Below, in pieces: positions 23,317-31,443 of a stretch of 31,443 bases of DNA (position 1 is the stretch's first letter; each line of letters opens with the position of its first letter). The stretch is from UBA6168 sp964573725 (lineage in GTDB: Bacteria > Bacteroidota > Bacteroidia > Chitinophagales > Saprospiraceae). The DNA lies in contig CAZNLJ010000051.1 in the NCBI GenBank assembly GCA_964573725.1, positions 1 to 31,443 of the forward strand, read 5' to 3'. A model generated the notes under the pieces. The model did no database searches and had not been told where the DNA came from. It saw nothing but the letters and a program-made list of their open reading frames with translations. The translations under genes were made by a program, and so were the position numbers.

Positions 23317-24513
23317 ATGCAGCCACTGACCTTCCTGTGCATTTCCTGTGAGTTCAAGGGAGTCGATTTCCTGCGTTATTGCAAGGAAGCGGGCAACCGG
23401 GTGTACCTGGTGACCGCCAAGGATACGGAAGGGGAGCCCTGGCCCAGGGAATCCATCGATGAGATATTCTTCATGGACGAGGTCGTGCACGGCACCTGGA
23501 ACATGGACCATTTCATCGCCGGATTGGCCTACCTGATGCGGACGACCAAAGTGGACCGTATCATTGCCCTGGACGACTTCGATGTGGAGGAGGCGGCGGC
23601 CTTGCGGGAGCATTTCCGGATTCCCGGCATGGGGCAGACCACGGCGCGGCATTTCCGCGACAAGTTGGCCATGCGGATGAAAGCGGAGGAGGCCGGACTT
23701 CGGATCCCGGCATTCTCGGCCTTGTTCCACGACCAGGATATCCATGATTTTACGGCGCGCGTGCGGCCGCCTTATATGGTCAAGCCGCGGATGGAAGCGG
23801 CGGCCAAAGGGATCCAGCGGGTGGACCGGGTGGAGGATTTATGGCGGGTCGTCTACGAGTTGGGGGAAAACCGCCATAATTTCCTGGTGGAACAATACCG
23901 TGCGGGCGACATCTATCATGTGGATGCGTTGACGGTCGGTGGCCGGCCTTTGTTCACCCAGGTGAGCCGATATCTCAGCACCCCTTGGGATGTAGCCCAT
24001 GGCGGTGGAATTTTCCGGTCGGTGACTTGTCCGTACGGCAGTGAGGACGAGGCGGAGCTGGTCCGTTTCAACAGCGAGGTCATGCAGGCGTTCGGGCTGG
24101 TATACAGTGCGTCCCACACGGAATTCATCAAGAGCCATGAGGACGGCCGGTTTTATTTCCTGGAGACATCCTCCCGGGTGGGCGGGGCCCACCTGGCCGA
24201 AATGGTCGGTGCGGCTTCCGGCATCAATCTTTGGGGCGAATGGGCCCGCTTGGAGACGGCTGTCGCCCGGGGCACCGAATACGAATTGCCGCCGGTGAGG
24301 CGGCAATATGCGGGCATCATCAACTCCCTTGCCCGGCAGGCGCGACCCGACACCAGCACTTTTGACGACCCGGAGATCGTGTGGCGGCTGGAAAAGGAGC
24401 ACCACATCGGCTTCATTGTCCGGTCGGACAGCCACGAACAGGTCCTGGCCTTGTTGGATTCCTATGCCCATCGCATCCGGGAGGGGTATCATGCGCAGCT
24501 GCCCCAGCACTGA
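23317..24513 (+). CDS. ATP-grasp ligase of unknown substrate
   Basis: A 398-residue cytoplasmic ATP-grasp protein. An N-terminal Rossmann-like part (LTFLCISCEFKGVDFLRYCKEAG) precedes the ATP-grasp core. PYMVKPRMEAAAKGI carries the ATP-contacting Lys, FLVEQYRAGDIYHVDAL is the middle strand, and YFLETSSRVGGAHLAEMV holds a metal-binding glutamate of the kind found in ETNPRVGG-type motifs. Such enzymes join a carboxylate, via an acyl phosphate, to an amine, thiol or hydroxyl. It starts 51 bases after glgC in the same direction, so it is probably co-transcribed. I recall ATP-grasp/esterase neighbours in other Bacteroidota but cannot verify this here. Confidence 0.82.
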   Translation: MQPLTFLCISCEFKGVDFLRYCKEAGNRVYLVTAKDTEGEPWPRESIDEIFFMDEVVHGTWNMDHFIAGLAYLMRTTKVDRIIALDDFDVEEAAALREHFRIPGMGQTTARHFRDKLAMRMKAEEAGLRIPAFSALFHDQDIHDFTARVRPPYMVKPRMEAAAKGIQRVDRVEDLWRVVYELGENRHNFLVEQYRAGDIYHVDALTVGGRPLFTQVSRYLSTPWDVAHGGGIFRSVTCPYGSEDEAELVRFNSEVMQAFGLVYSASHTEFIKSHEDGRFYFLETSSRVGGAHLAEMVGAASGINLWGEWARLETAVARGTEYELPPVRRQYAGIINSLARQARPDTSTFDDPEIVWRLEKEHHIGFIVRSDSHEQVLALLDSYAHRIREGYHAQLPQH

Positions 24514-24700
24514 CCGTTTGGTCGGAGCGGTCCTTCGGCGCAGCGGTTCCTGCCGAGCACGCCACCATACCATACGCCCGGGGTGCCGACCGAATCGGTG
24601 CCGGAATCCCGTCGGCATCCGGAAAATCCGTAAGAAACGGCGCAGGCAAGTTCCGCTTTATGCTACTTGCCGAAATGGCATGTCGGCCGACTGGTATCGG
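24514..24700. terminator. convergent gap with inverted repeat
   Basis: GGCAAGT (24645-24651) and ACTTGCC (24665-24671) form a 7-base stem around a 13-base loop between two converging genes. There is no strong T-run on either side. It is a possible bidirectional terminator. No gene is seen. Confidence 0.35.
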
Positions 24701-25294
24701 TCAATCGGAATGGCCGTCGGTCATCCAGGAGGTCTTTTGTCGGATATCCTGGCGGGTTCCCGGGGGGAGCGGGTCCTCGTGGTAGCCCATGTAGAAAAAT
24801 CCCAGGCAACGCTCGCCGGGTTCAAGTTCCAGGAATGCGTCCGCTTCGAGGGCAGCCCTGGGGGTGCTCCAATAGGCGCCGATGCCATAGGCGGTGCAGG
24901 TCAGCCACATATTCTGGACGGCACAGGAAACGGCGGCGACCTCCTCCCATTCCGGAACTCTTTCCTCCGGGTCCCTTTGCAGGCAGATGGCGATGACGCA
25001 GGCCGCTTTCAGCGGATTTTGCGCCACCTTGCGCAACCGGACTTCCGAGAACTGGTCGGCCGGGGTGTTGGTCCGGTAATGCGTCTCCATATAGCGGGAG
25101 AGGTTTTGCAGCCCATCCCCGAGGAAGACCTTGAACCGCCAGGGTTCCGTCCGCCGATGGGTCGGCGCCCAGGCGGCATTTTCGAGGATTTGCTCGATGA
25201 TTTCCCTGTCGATGGGTTTGGAAATATAGGAGGCCGGAAAAACGGCCCGGCGTTGGCGGATCAGGGAGGAAAGTTGGGCGGGACTCATATCCAT
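24701..25294 (-). CDS. nitroreductase family protein (YdjA-like)
   Basis: A 197-residue FMN-dependent oxidoreductase of the single-domain YdjA/NfnB-like group. Features are LIRQRRAVFPASYISKPIDREIIEQILENAAWAPTH, typical of the FMN-phosphate binding start, then EPWRFKVF, VAAVSCAVQNMWLTCTAYGIGAYW in the middle, and LGFFYMGYHEDP near the end. It would reduce nitro compounds, quinones or related acceptors with NAD(P)H. The physiological substrate is unknown. Two ATGs (25294 and 25288) are possible and differ by two residues. It is convergent with the ATP-grasp gene. Confidence 0.88.
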   Translation of the reverse strand: MDMSPAQLSSLIRQRRAVFPASYISKPIDREIIEQILENAAWAPTHRRTEPWRFKVFLGDGLQNLSRYMETHYRTNTPADQFSEVRLRKVAQNPLKAACVIAICLQRDPEERVPEWEEVAAVSCAVQNMWLTCTAYGIGAYWSTPRAALEADAFLELEPGERCLGFFYMGYHEDPLPPGTRQDIRQKTSWMTDGHSD

Positions 25295-25643
25295 GGTCGA
25301 AAGGTCGGGTTGGTGGACAGATACGGGAGCGTGCCGTCGCGGACGGGCCGCACCCTTTCCAAAACATAAACAAAACAGCGGGCATCCGGATGCAGGAAGC
25401 GCGGGGGAAAATATAATTTTCTTGAGGAACGGCCATCGCCGGCCGGGGCGACCGGGCGGAAGCCAGCCGAGGAGAGGGCCGGGCAGGTCGACGGCCGTGA
25501 ATTTACCGGCGGTACAAATGGAATAATTTCCTTATTTTTGAATAAGATGACATAGGAGGGACCGGCGGGGAGTTTGGTGCCGCGCATGGGGACCATCGGA
25601 AGCGTATTTCCGCCGCAACATTCATTTTACGACCAAGAAACCA
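25295..25643. promoter_or_regulatory. gap between divergent nitroreductase and radC, with a -7 element
   Basis: TATTTTTG at 25533-25540 matches TAnnTTTG on the plus strand, giving a leader of about 98 bases for radC. The -33 region has no TTTG. No gene or RNA was recognised in the rest of the gap. Confidence 0.4.
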
Positions 25644-26348
25644 ATGGAACCGTACCTGAAAGCAAGCAGCCTGCCCATTACCGCCTGGGCGGAGGACGAC
25701 CGTCCGCGGGAAAAGATGTTACACAAAGGAAGGGCCTCCCTGTCGGATGCGGAACTACTGGCCATCCTGTTGGGGTCTGGGAGCCGCCACGAATCGGCGG
25801 TGGACCTGGCCAAGCGGATATTGCACGCAAGTGGCCAGAACCTTACCATGTTGAGCAAGATGAGCATAGCGGACCTGATGAAGTTCAAGGGAATCGGGGA
25901 AGCGAAGGCCATTGCCATCAGTGCGGCGATGGAATTGGGCCGGCGTCGGCAGCGGGCGGTCTTTCTGGACATGCCGGTGATCCGGTGCAGCGGGGATGCG
26001 TACCAGGTGTTGTCCCCGTCGTTGCAGGATTTGGGGCACGAGGAATTCTGGATGTTGCTGCTGAACAAGGCGAACAAGGTCATCGGCCGGGAGCAAATCA
26101 GCATCGGCGGCACGGACGCGACGGTGGTCGATGCGCGTATTGTGTTTCGTAAAGCGCTGGAAGCGAAAGCAGTGGGAATGGTGGTATGCCACAACCATCC
26201 ATCCGGCACCTTGCGACCCAGCCAGGCGGACATAGACCTCACCCGCCGTTTGAAATCATCGGGAGACATCCTCGGCATCCCCGTCCTGGACCATCTGATC
26301 GTTTCGGACCAGGGCTATTTCAGTTTCATGGATGAGGGCTTGCTGTAG
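25644..26348 (+). CDS. radC: RadC/DUF2466 JAB-domain protein
   Basis: A 234-residue protein. The N-terminal part (residues about 15-95) has the UPF0758 helix-hairpin-helix region (LSDAELLAILLGSGS, LMKFKGIGEAKAIAISAAMELG). The C-terminal JAB/MPN metalloprotease-like domain has the zinc motif CHNHPSGTLRPSQADIDLTRRL, with the His-x-His pair near 182-184 and the downstream Asp. It was once considered a DNA repair protein, but its actual role is unresolved. The frame is complete and the length is typical of the family. Confidence 0.93.
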   Translation: MEPYLKASSLPITAWAEDDRPREKMLHKGRASLSDAELLAILLGSGSRHESAVDLAKRILHASGQNLTMLSKMSIADLMKFKGIGEAKAIAISAAMELGRRRQRAVFLDMPVIRCSGDAYQVLSPSLQDLGHEEFWMLLLNKANKVIGREQISIGGTDATVVDARIVFRKALEAKAVGMVVCHNHPSGTLRPSQADIDLTRRLKSSGDILGIPVLDHLIVSDQGYFSFMDEGLL

Positions 26349-26412
26349 GGGCCGGGACAAGGGGCATGCCGGGGGGCGATACGGTGGGGACCCATATACC
26401 GGATGATTTATA

Positions 26413-26420
26413 TAACTTTG
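26413..26420 (+). promoter_or_regulatory. possible promoter -7 element for ftsK
   Basis: TAACTTTG is an exact TAnnTTTG match in the 237-base gap between radC and ftsK. No clear TTTG lies 19-21 bases upstream. The leader would be about 160 bases. Confidence 0.45.
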
Positions 26421-26585
26421 CCACAACGGATGCCTATTGGCGGGCTGCGACGGTCGGTCTGGGAAAACCGGCGCAGGTGGTATGCCCGGGTGCCAATTTT
26501 CGAAAGGATGCGATAATTCCATGGAATAGTTTGACAGGCAGTTCGTTATACACAAAATCCCAACGATCGGCGAATCGGCGAGCGC

Positions 26586-29105
26586 ATGGCAGCAAAGAAA
26601 AAGACAAATCAGCTCAGTTTTAATTTCGGAGGGGATGACCGGATACCCAAGTTGATGGGGGTCTTGCTGATGTTCGTATCCGCGTATCTTTTCATAGCGT
26701 TTTTCTCCTATTTGTTCACATGGACGGACGACTACGACGATGTGAACAGCAAGCCGTTGATGGAGTTGTTCAGCGACGGTTTCCAGGCATCCAACCTATT
26801 GGGGCGGTTGGGGGCGATTGTCTCGAACACCTTTTTTTGGTGGGGATTCGGATTGCCGTCGTTCGCCCTGGTCTACGTCAGTGCGATCTTGGGATGGTCG
26901 ATGATGAAGCGGATACCATTGCGGGTACATCGGCAGTTGGTTCGGCAGGCGCTGTTGGTGGTCCTGGGCAGTTCGGTTTTTCTGGAATTCGTATTCGGGG
27001 ACGCCACTTTTCCCTGGGGTGGTGCGTTCGGGGAGGCGGTCAGTGCGTGGATGACGAGTTTTGTGGGGGTGTTGGGGATGGTCGTCTTGTTCCTGTTCAT
27101 ATTGGTGGCGATGATCGTGTGGTTTGCGAATCCCAATTTCAACGAATTGACCCTGCAGTCGGCGCTGGAGAACACGAGGATATGGGTAGGGGAGATGTGG
27201 AACGGGCGTTACGTCCGGCGTCGCCGGCAGGTGGTGGCGACGGGGGGAGTGGTCGGTGACGGGGAACGGATACGGCGTACGGCGGCGGTACCGCGGGAAA
27301 GTGCACCGGCCGTTGAAGCGGTCCCGGCGGACGGGCCCTTGAATTTCCAGCTGCCCTCGGAGGGAGGGGACCGGAAGGACCGGCCTTCGGAAAAGCCCCG
27401 GACCTTGCGTCCCGGAGATGACGATTTCGAGATAGACCTTTCCGGCAATTCGGCGGAACCGGGGGAGACACCGGCGGAAGGCGGTGGTAATGACGCGCCG
27501 TTGGGGGTGTCTCCGGGGCCGCCGGCCGAGCAGGGCAACCTGTTTCCGGAGCTGGCGGCTGCCCAGCCGAACGAGCATTTCAGTGAACCATACGACCCGA
27601 CCTTGGAATTGTCCTCGTACGAGTATCCGGTGATGATGCTGTTGAAGGACTACGCCGACCAGAAGGTGGAAATCGACCGGGCGGAGTTGGAAGCCAACAA
27701 GGACCAGATCGTCGAGACCCTGCTGAACTACAAGATAGAGATTGTGAAGATCCGGGCGACCATCGGCCCGACGGTGACCTTGTACGAGATCGTACCGGCA
27801 CCGGGTGTCCGGATTTCCCGGATCAAGAACCTGGAGGACGACATCGCCTTGAGTCTGGCGGCCTTGGGTATCCGCATCATCGCCCCGATTCCGGGGCGTG
27901 GGACCATCGGGATCGAGGTACCGAACAAGAGCAAGCAAATCGTAGCGCTCAAGGAGCTCTTGATGCACGAAAAGTTCAAGCGTTCGAAGATGGACCTACC
28001 CATCGCCCTCGGCAAGTCGATTGCCAACGAGGTATTCGTGGTGGACCTGGCCAAGATGCCGCACCTCTTGATTGCGGGCGCGACGGGACAGGGGAAGTCG
28101 GTCGGGATCAACGCCATCCTTTTGTCCGTGCTGTTCAAGAAACACCCTTCGCAGGTCAAGCTGGTGTTGATAGACCCCAAGAAAGTGGAATTGTTCCCCT
28201 ATGCCCGGTTGTTGTATCATTTCCTGGCATTCCTGCCCGGGCAGGAGGAGCCGATCACAACGGAAACGACGAAGGTCATCCACACCTTGAATTCCCTGTG
28301 CATCGAAATGGACACGCGGTACGACCTCATGAAAAAGGCGCATGTCCGCAACATCACGGAATACAACGAGAAATTCGTCGCCCGTCGGCTCAACCCGAAC
28401 AATGGGCACAAGTTCCTGCCGTTCATTGTCCTGGTGATTGATGAGTTTGCGGATTTGATCATGACGGCCGGGAAGGAGATCGAGCTGCCGATCGGGCGGT
28501 TGGCACAATTGGCGCGGGCCGTCGGCATCCACCTCATCATCGCCACACAACGACCGTCGGTCAATATCATCACCGGTGTGATCAAAGCCAACTTCCCGGC
28601 GCGCATCGCCTACAAGGTTTCCGCGAAGGTGGATTCCCGCACCATCCTGGATGCCAGTGGCGCCGAGCAATTGGTGGGGCGCGGCGACATGCTTTTTTCC
28701 GTCGGTGGCGACATGTTGCGTTTACAGAGTGCCTTTGTCGACACGCCGGAAGTGGAGGGGGCGATTGAGTTCATATCCCGTCAGAACGGCTATCCGGAGC
28801 CCTATTACCTGCCGGAGTACCATGGCGACGATGACGGCCAGGGGCCGGGCGGCACTTTCGACCCGAGCGATATGGACGACATGCTCGAGGAGGCGGCGCG
28901 CTTGGTGGTGCAGAGCCAGCACGGCTCCACCTCGATGATACAGCGTCGGCTCAAATTGGGATACAACCGTGCCGGCCGCATCATGGACCAGCTGGAAGCG
29001 ATCGGCGTGGTAGGGCCGGCGGAAGGCAGCAAGCCCAGGGAGGTATTGCTGTACGACGAGGCGGAGTTGGAGCGGTATTTAGTCACCTGGAAGAACAAGA
29101 AATAG
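26586..29105 (+). CDS. ftsK: DNA translocase FtsK
   Basis: An 839-residue FtsK/SpoIIIE protein that pumps chromosomal DNA through the division septum and activates dimer resolution. Four membrane segments lie within about residues 18-172. A proline- and acid-rich linker of about 150 residues follows, short compared with E. coli. The motor domain contains the Walker A motif GATGQGKS near 497-504 and the Walker B VLVIDEFADLI near 613-623. The C-terminal gamma domain (QSQHGSTSMIQRRLKLGYNRAGRIMDQLE split around residue 800) reads DNA orientation sequences. The start at 26586 (MAAKKKTNQLSF) fits the family. GH3 follows 53 bases later. Confidence 0.95.
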   Translation: MAAKKKTNQLSFNFGGDDRIPKLMGVLLMFVSAYLFIAFFSYLFTWTDDYDDVNSKPLMELFSDGFQASNLLGRLGAIVSNTFFWWGFGLPSFALVYVSAILGWSMMKRIPLRVHRQLVRQALLVVLGSSVFLEFVFGDATFPWGGAFGEAVSAWMTSFVGVLGMVVLFLFILVAMIVWFANPNFNELTLQSALENTRIWVGEMWNGRYVRRRRQVVATGGVVGDGERIRRTAAVPRESAPAVEAVPADGPLNFQLPSEGGDRKDRPSEKPRTLRPGDDDFEIDLSGNSAEPGETPAEGGGNDAPLGVSPGPPAEQGNLFPELAAAQPNEHFSEPYDPTLELSSYEYPVMMLLKDYADQKVEIDRAELEANKDQIVETLLNYKIEIVKIRATIGPTVTLYEIVPAPGVRISRIKNLEDDIALSLAALGIRIIAPIPGRGTIGIEVPNKSKQIVALKELLMHEKFKRSKMDLPIALGKSIANEVFVVDLAKMPHLLIAGATGQGKSVGINAILLSVLFKKHPSQVKLVLIDPKKVELFPYARLLYHFLAFLPGQEEPITTETTKVIHTLNSLCIEMDTRYDLMKKAHVRNITEYNEKFVARRLNPNNGHKFLPFIVLVIDEFADLIMTAGKEIELPIGRLAQLARAVGIHLIIATQRPSVNIITGVIKANFPARIAYKVSAKVDSRTILDASGAEQLVGRGDMLFSVGGDMLRLQSAFVDTPEVEGAIEFISRQNGYPEPYYLPEYHGDDDGQGPGGTFDPSDMDDMLEEAARLVVQSQHGSTSMIQRRLKLGYNRAGRIMDQLEAIGVVGPAEGSKPREVLLYDEAELERYLVTWKNKK

Positions 29106-29158
29106 ACGGCTTCCCCACTGCGGTTTTTTCGTACATTGGTCAAAAATTACCTTCCGAG

Positions 29159-30688
29159 ATGCGGAGACTGTCCAACAGCCTTTTCAAAGTCTATTTACGA
29201 TACCGTCAGGGGCGGATCAATCATGCGGTCCGCCATGCGCAAACGGTACAGCGGAGCTGGTTGGACAAATTGGTCCTGGCGGCCCGTGATACGGAATGGG
29301 GTCGGATACACGATTTCCGGCAGGTCCGCTCCTACCGGCAATTTGTCCGGCGGGTACCCATCCAGGATTACGAAACCCTCCGCCCGTACATCCACCGGAT
29401 GATGGCCGGCGAGCGGGATGTATTATGGAACGGGCGGGTGCGGCATTTTTCAAAATCATCCGGAACAACCGGAGACAAGAGCAAGTTCATTCCGGTCAGC
29501 CAGGAGAATTTCCGGAGTTGTCATCGGGGTGGTGCTTGGGATGCCACCGCGCTTTTCTATCGGGAGCGGCCGGATGCCGCCCTTTTCCAGCGGAAGAGCC
29601 TGTTGATGGGCGGAAGCCTGAAACGAACCGGCCGCTTCCCCTATACCTATGTCGGGGATGTGTCGGCCGTGATGATCAGCCAGATGCCGTTCATCGCGCG
29701 TCCTTTTTTCACGCCGGATTTTGAAACGGCCTTGATGGAGGATTTTGAGGAGAAGATAGACCGGATGGCCGAACGCTGCAGCCGGGAAGACGTCGTGATG
29801 TTAGGGGGCGTTCCGACCTGGACGGTGGTGTTGTTCCGGAAAATGTTGGAGCGGACCGGCCGATCCCACATCCTGGATATCTGGCCGAACCTGCAGGCAT
29901 ATATCCATGGGGGCGTTAGTTTCACGCCGTATCGGGACCAATTCCGGTCATTCCTACCGGGCCGGCAGGTGTCCTACCAGGAGATTTACAATGCCAGCGA
30001 GGGTTTTTTCGCAATCCAGGACGACCTGTCGACACCGGACTTGTTGTTATTGCCGGACAACGGGGTTTTTTATGAGTTCATGCCCATTTCGGAGTGGTCG
30101 AGTCCACAGCCGCGGGCCATTCCCCTGGGGGAGGTGGAGTTGGGAAAGGACTATGCGGTGGTCATCACGACGAATGCCGGCCTCTGGCGGTATACCATCG
30201 GGGATACGGTGACATTCACGTCGCTGGCACCCTACAGGATCAGGATAACCGGTCGGACACGGCAGTTCGTGAATGCCTTCGGGGAGGAGGTGATGGTCTA
30301 CAATACGGACCGGGCCTTATCGGAAGTGTGCAAGGCGACGGACACCATTGCCCTGGAATATACCGTGGCGCCGATTTATTTCAAGGACAGCGGCAAAGGC
30401 GGGCACGAATGGTTGGTGGAATTTGAGAAGGAACCGACCGACCTGCCGGCATTTGCCCGCTTGTTGGATGAGCATTTGCAGCGGAACAATTCCGATTACG
30501 AGGCGAAGCGGTATCGCGACTTGGCGATGGAACCTTTGCGGCTCCGCGCCATTCCGCCCGGCACTTTTCACAATTGGTTGAAGAAAAAAGGAAAGTACGG
30601 TGGGCAGCACAAGGTGCCCCGATTGTCCAATGAGCGGACCTATGTGGATGACATCGTCCAATTCCTCACCGTCCGTACACCGGGATGA
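29159..30688 (+). CDS. GH3-family acyl-adenylating protein
   Basis: A 509-residue member of the GH3 family, known in plants as acyl-acid amido synthetases that conjugate hormones to amino acids. Key ANL-superfamily motifs are SSGTTGDKSKFIPVS (near 99-113, phosphate-binding), YNASEGFFA (near 279-287), and GLWRYTIGDTVTFT followed by ITGRTRQFVNAFGEEV. The C-terminal domain ends KKKGKYGGQHKVPRL, with the usual C-terminal lysine/glycine region. Bacterial GH3 proteins are widespread in Bacteroidota with unknown acid and amine substrates. There is no signal peptide. The small gene at 30722 follows 33 bases downstream and is probably co-transcribed. Confidence 0.9.
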   Translation: MRRLSNSLFKVYLRYRQGRINHAVRHAQTVQRSWLDKLVLAARDTEWGRIHDFRQVRSYRQFVRRVPIQDYETLRPYIHRMMAGERDVLWNGRVRHFSKSSGTTGDKSKFIPVSQENFRSCHRGGAWDATALFYRERPDAALFQRKSLLMGGSLKRTGRFPYTYVGDVSAVMISQMPFIARPFFTPDFETALMEDFEEKIDRMAERCSREDVVMLGGVPTWTVVLFRKMLERTGRSHILDIWPNLQAYIHGGVSFTPYRDQFRSFLPGRQVSYQEIYNASEGFFAIQDDLSTPDLLLLPDNGVFYEFMPISEWSSPQPRAIPLGEVELGKDYAVVITTNAGLWRYTIGDTVTFTSLAPYRIRITGRTRQFVNAFGEEVMVYNTDRALSEVCKATDTIALEYTVAPIYFKDSGKGGHEWLVEFEKEPTDLPAFARLLDEHLQRNNSDYEAKRYRDLAMEPLRLRAIPPGTFHNWLKKKGKYGGQHKVPRLSNERTYVDDIVQFLTVRTPG

Positions 30689-30721
30689 CCCGGAAAGACG
30701 GTACGCTAACCTTCCCGACAT

Positions 30722-31054
30722 ATGTCAGCAAAACCGTGGGCCGACCAGGTAGCCGAGGCATTCGAGCTGATGCCGGCGGATGGGCCGCCTCCCGGGGAGG
30801 AGGCCTTGTTCGAGCTGCTTTGCGACCGGATTGCCTGGTTGATCGAGCACAACATGGAGTACCTGTTGAGTCTCCTCTACCGCAACGACGTCTCGGAGCG
30901 GGATATCCATTCGGCCTTGTCCCCACACGGTAAGGATCCCGCGAACGTCGCCTTGGCCCGATTGGTCCTGGAACGGCAGCAACGCCGGTTGGAGACCCGG
31001 AAGCGGTTCGGTCGGCAGTCGTCGGAGGAGGTGGAGGAAGACCTCCGTTGGTAA
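30722..31054 (+). CDS. small conserved hypothetical protein, 110 residues
   Basis: An acidic, all-helical-looking cytoplasmic protein. The sequence LFELLCDRIAWLIEHNMEYLLSLLYRNDVSERDIHSAL, then VALARLVLERQQRR, resembles a small uncharacterised family I recall from many Bacteroidota, but I cannot name it. No catalytic motif, cysteine cluster or membrane segment is seen. It follows the GH3 gene closely, suggesting shared transcription but not a shared function. The frame has normal coding bias and a natural ATG. Confidence 0.7.
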   Translation: MSAKPWADQVAEAFELMPADGPPPGEEALFELLCDRIAWLIEHNMEYLLSLLYRNDVSERDIHSALSPHGKDPANVALARLVLERQQRRLETRKRFGRQSSEEVEEDLRW

Positions 31055-31443
31055 GGCCGGTATTTTCCTTCGGCCGCCGGAGCCTCAGGGCTGACCGGCA
31101 GTCGCCCCGTACGGGCGGGTTTCCCGCCGAAATTTTCCATTCCAACCATTGCCCGGGGTAAATTCCAGGTCAGGTCGTGGCTTCCGAACGGTCGGATGTC
31201 GGGGTTTCCCGGCCGCCCGTACATTGCCGTTGCCGGGAAGCGATGGGAGACAAAGCCTGCGAAATCCGATAGGTAATAAACAAGACCCATTTTCCATCTC
31301 ATCTTCCGCACCTCAATCCAACAACTCGTCTTCCGCAGCTCATAAACCAAATCGAATAGTTTGATTGCGAGGTTCGCATGTTTGTATGAAACGTAAGCTA
31401 CGCATAACCAAAGGGTCTTTATGGCGCTTCCCGCCTTTTGGAC
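31055..31443. other. gene-poor, AT-richer right end with repeated motif
   Basis: Positions 31261-31380 are about 43% GC by hand count, clearly lower than the flanking genes. On the minus strand a frame is open from the right edge through this region (reads ...KLFDLVYELRKTSCWIEVRKMRWKMG...). It then runs on opposite the hypothetical gene, so its lower part is only a shadow. Two copies of a GCGGAAGAYGAG motif lie at 31298-31317 and 31325-31343 (minus strand). A short plus-strand frame from ATG 31386 reaches the window edge (MKRKLRITKGSLWRF...) and cannot be judged. Confidence 0.4.

Noticed and set aside
26531..26555. TTGACA followed by TATACA upstream of ftsK
   Set aside because: The spacing is only about ten bases, and this promoter type is not the one used by Bacteroidota primary sigma factor.
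1..31443. CRISPR array, prophage, toxin-antitoxin or defence island
   Set aside because: No regularly spaced repeats, phage structural genes, recombinases or recognised defence genes were found. radC can occur in mobile islands, but here it sits beside ftsK with normal composition.

Overview
The window looks like chromosome from a fairly GC-rich member of the Bacteroidota, probably the Saprospiria/Cytophagia side of the phylum; this is an inference. The signs are promoter -7 elements of the TAnnTTTG type, lipoproteins with short lipoboxes, a thiol-disulfide lipoprotein of TlpA type, a YqaE/Pmp3 protein with a signal peptide, a bacterial GH3-family protein, a short phosphatidylserine decarboxylase with an FGSR processing site, and a YbeY whose third zinc ligand is Asp. 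I see no rRNA, tRNA, CRISPR array, complete insertion sequence or prophage.

Layout. Positions 1-435 hold the open 3' end of an unrecognised reading frame with a strong GC hairpin, then an AT-rich spacer. A thioredoxin-fold lipoprotein (minus, 436-1926) and a 63-residue lipoprotein (plus, 2467-2658) flank a gene-free stretch. A minus-strand operon (7248 down to 2683) encodes a family 5 solute-binding lipoprotein and two Opp/Dpp-type permeases, with no ATPase gene beside it. Divergent to it run a TIGR01777-type SDR protein and a BatB-like VWA protein. A clear promoter (9602-9632) then drives a hairpin-containing leader, an RsbW-type ATP-binding protein and ybeY, followed by a Rieske oxygenase and a TonB C-terminal-domain protein without an anchor. 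On the minus strand a GT-C membrane protein follows psd.

The middle carries a large protein (14963-16774) of a family I believe is DUF6909, whose C-terminal part looks like a nucleoside phosphorylase. Next come a compact unit (candidate promoter, folded leader, yqaE-like gene, near-perfect terminator), a DUF2752 membrane protein, and on the minus strand an NRAMP-family transporter lacking both canonical metal-binding motifs. An esterase, glgA, glgC and an ATP-grasp ligase follow in one direction (19462-24513). Glycogen synthesis is clear; the roles of the esterase and ligase are not.

The right part is mostly housekeeping: a nitroreductase (minus), radC, ftsK, a GH3-family adenylating enzyme and a small hypothetical protein. 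The last 390 bases are AT-richer, contain no convincing gene, and share a repeated 12-13-base motif with the left edge.

The most interesting items are the nucleosidase-like DUF6909 protein, the divergent NRAMP protein, the structured leader of the yqaE-like gene, and the esterase/glgA/glgC/ATP-grasp grouping. I found nothing that amounts to a complete, clearly new defence or mobile system.
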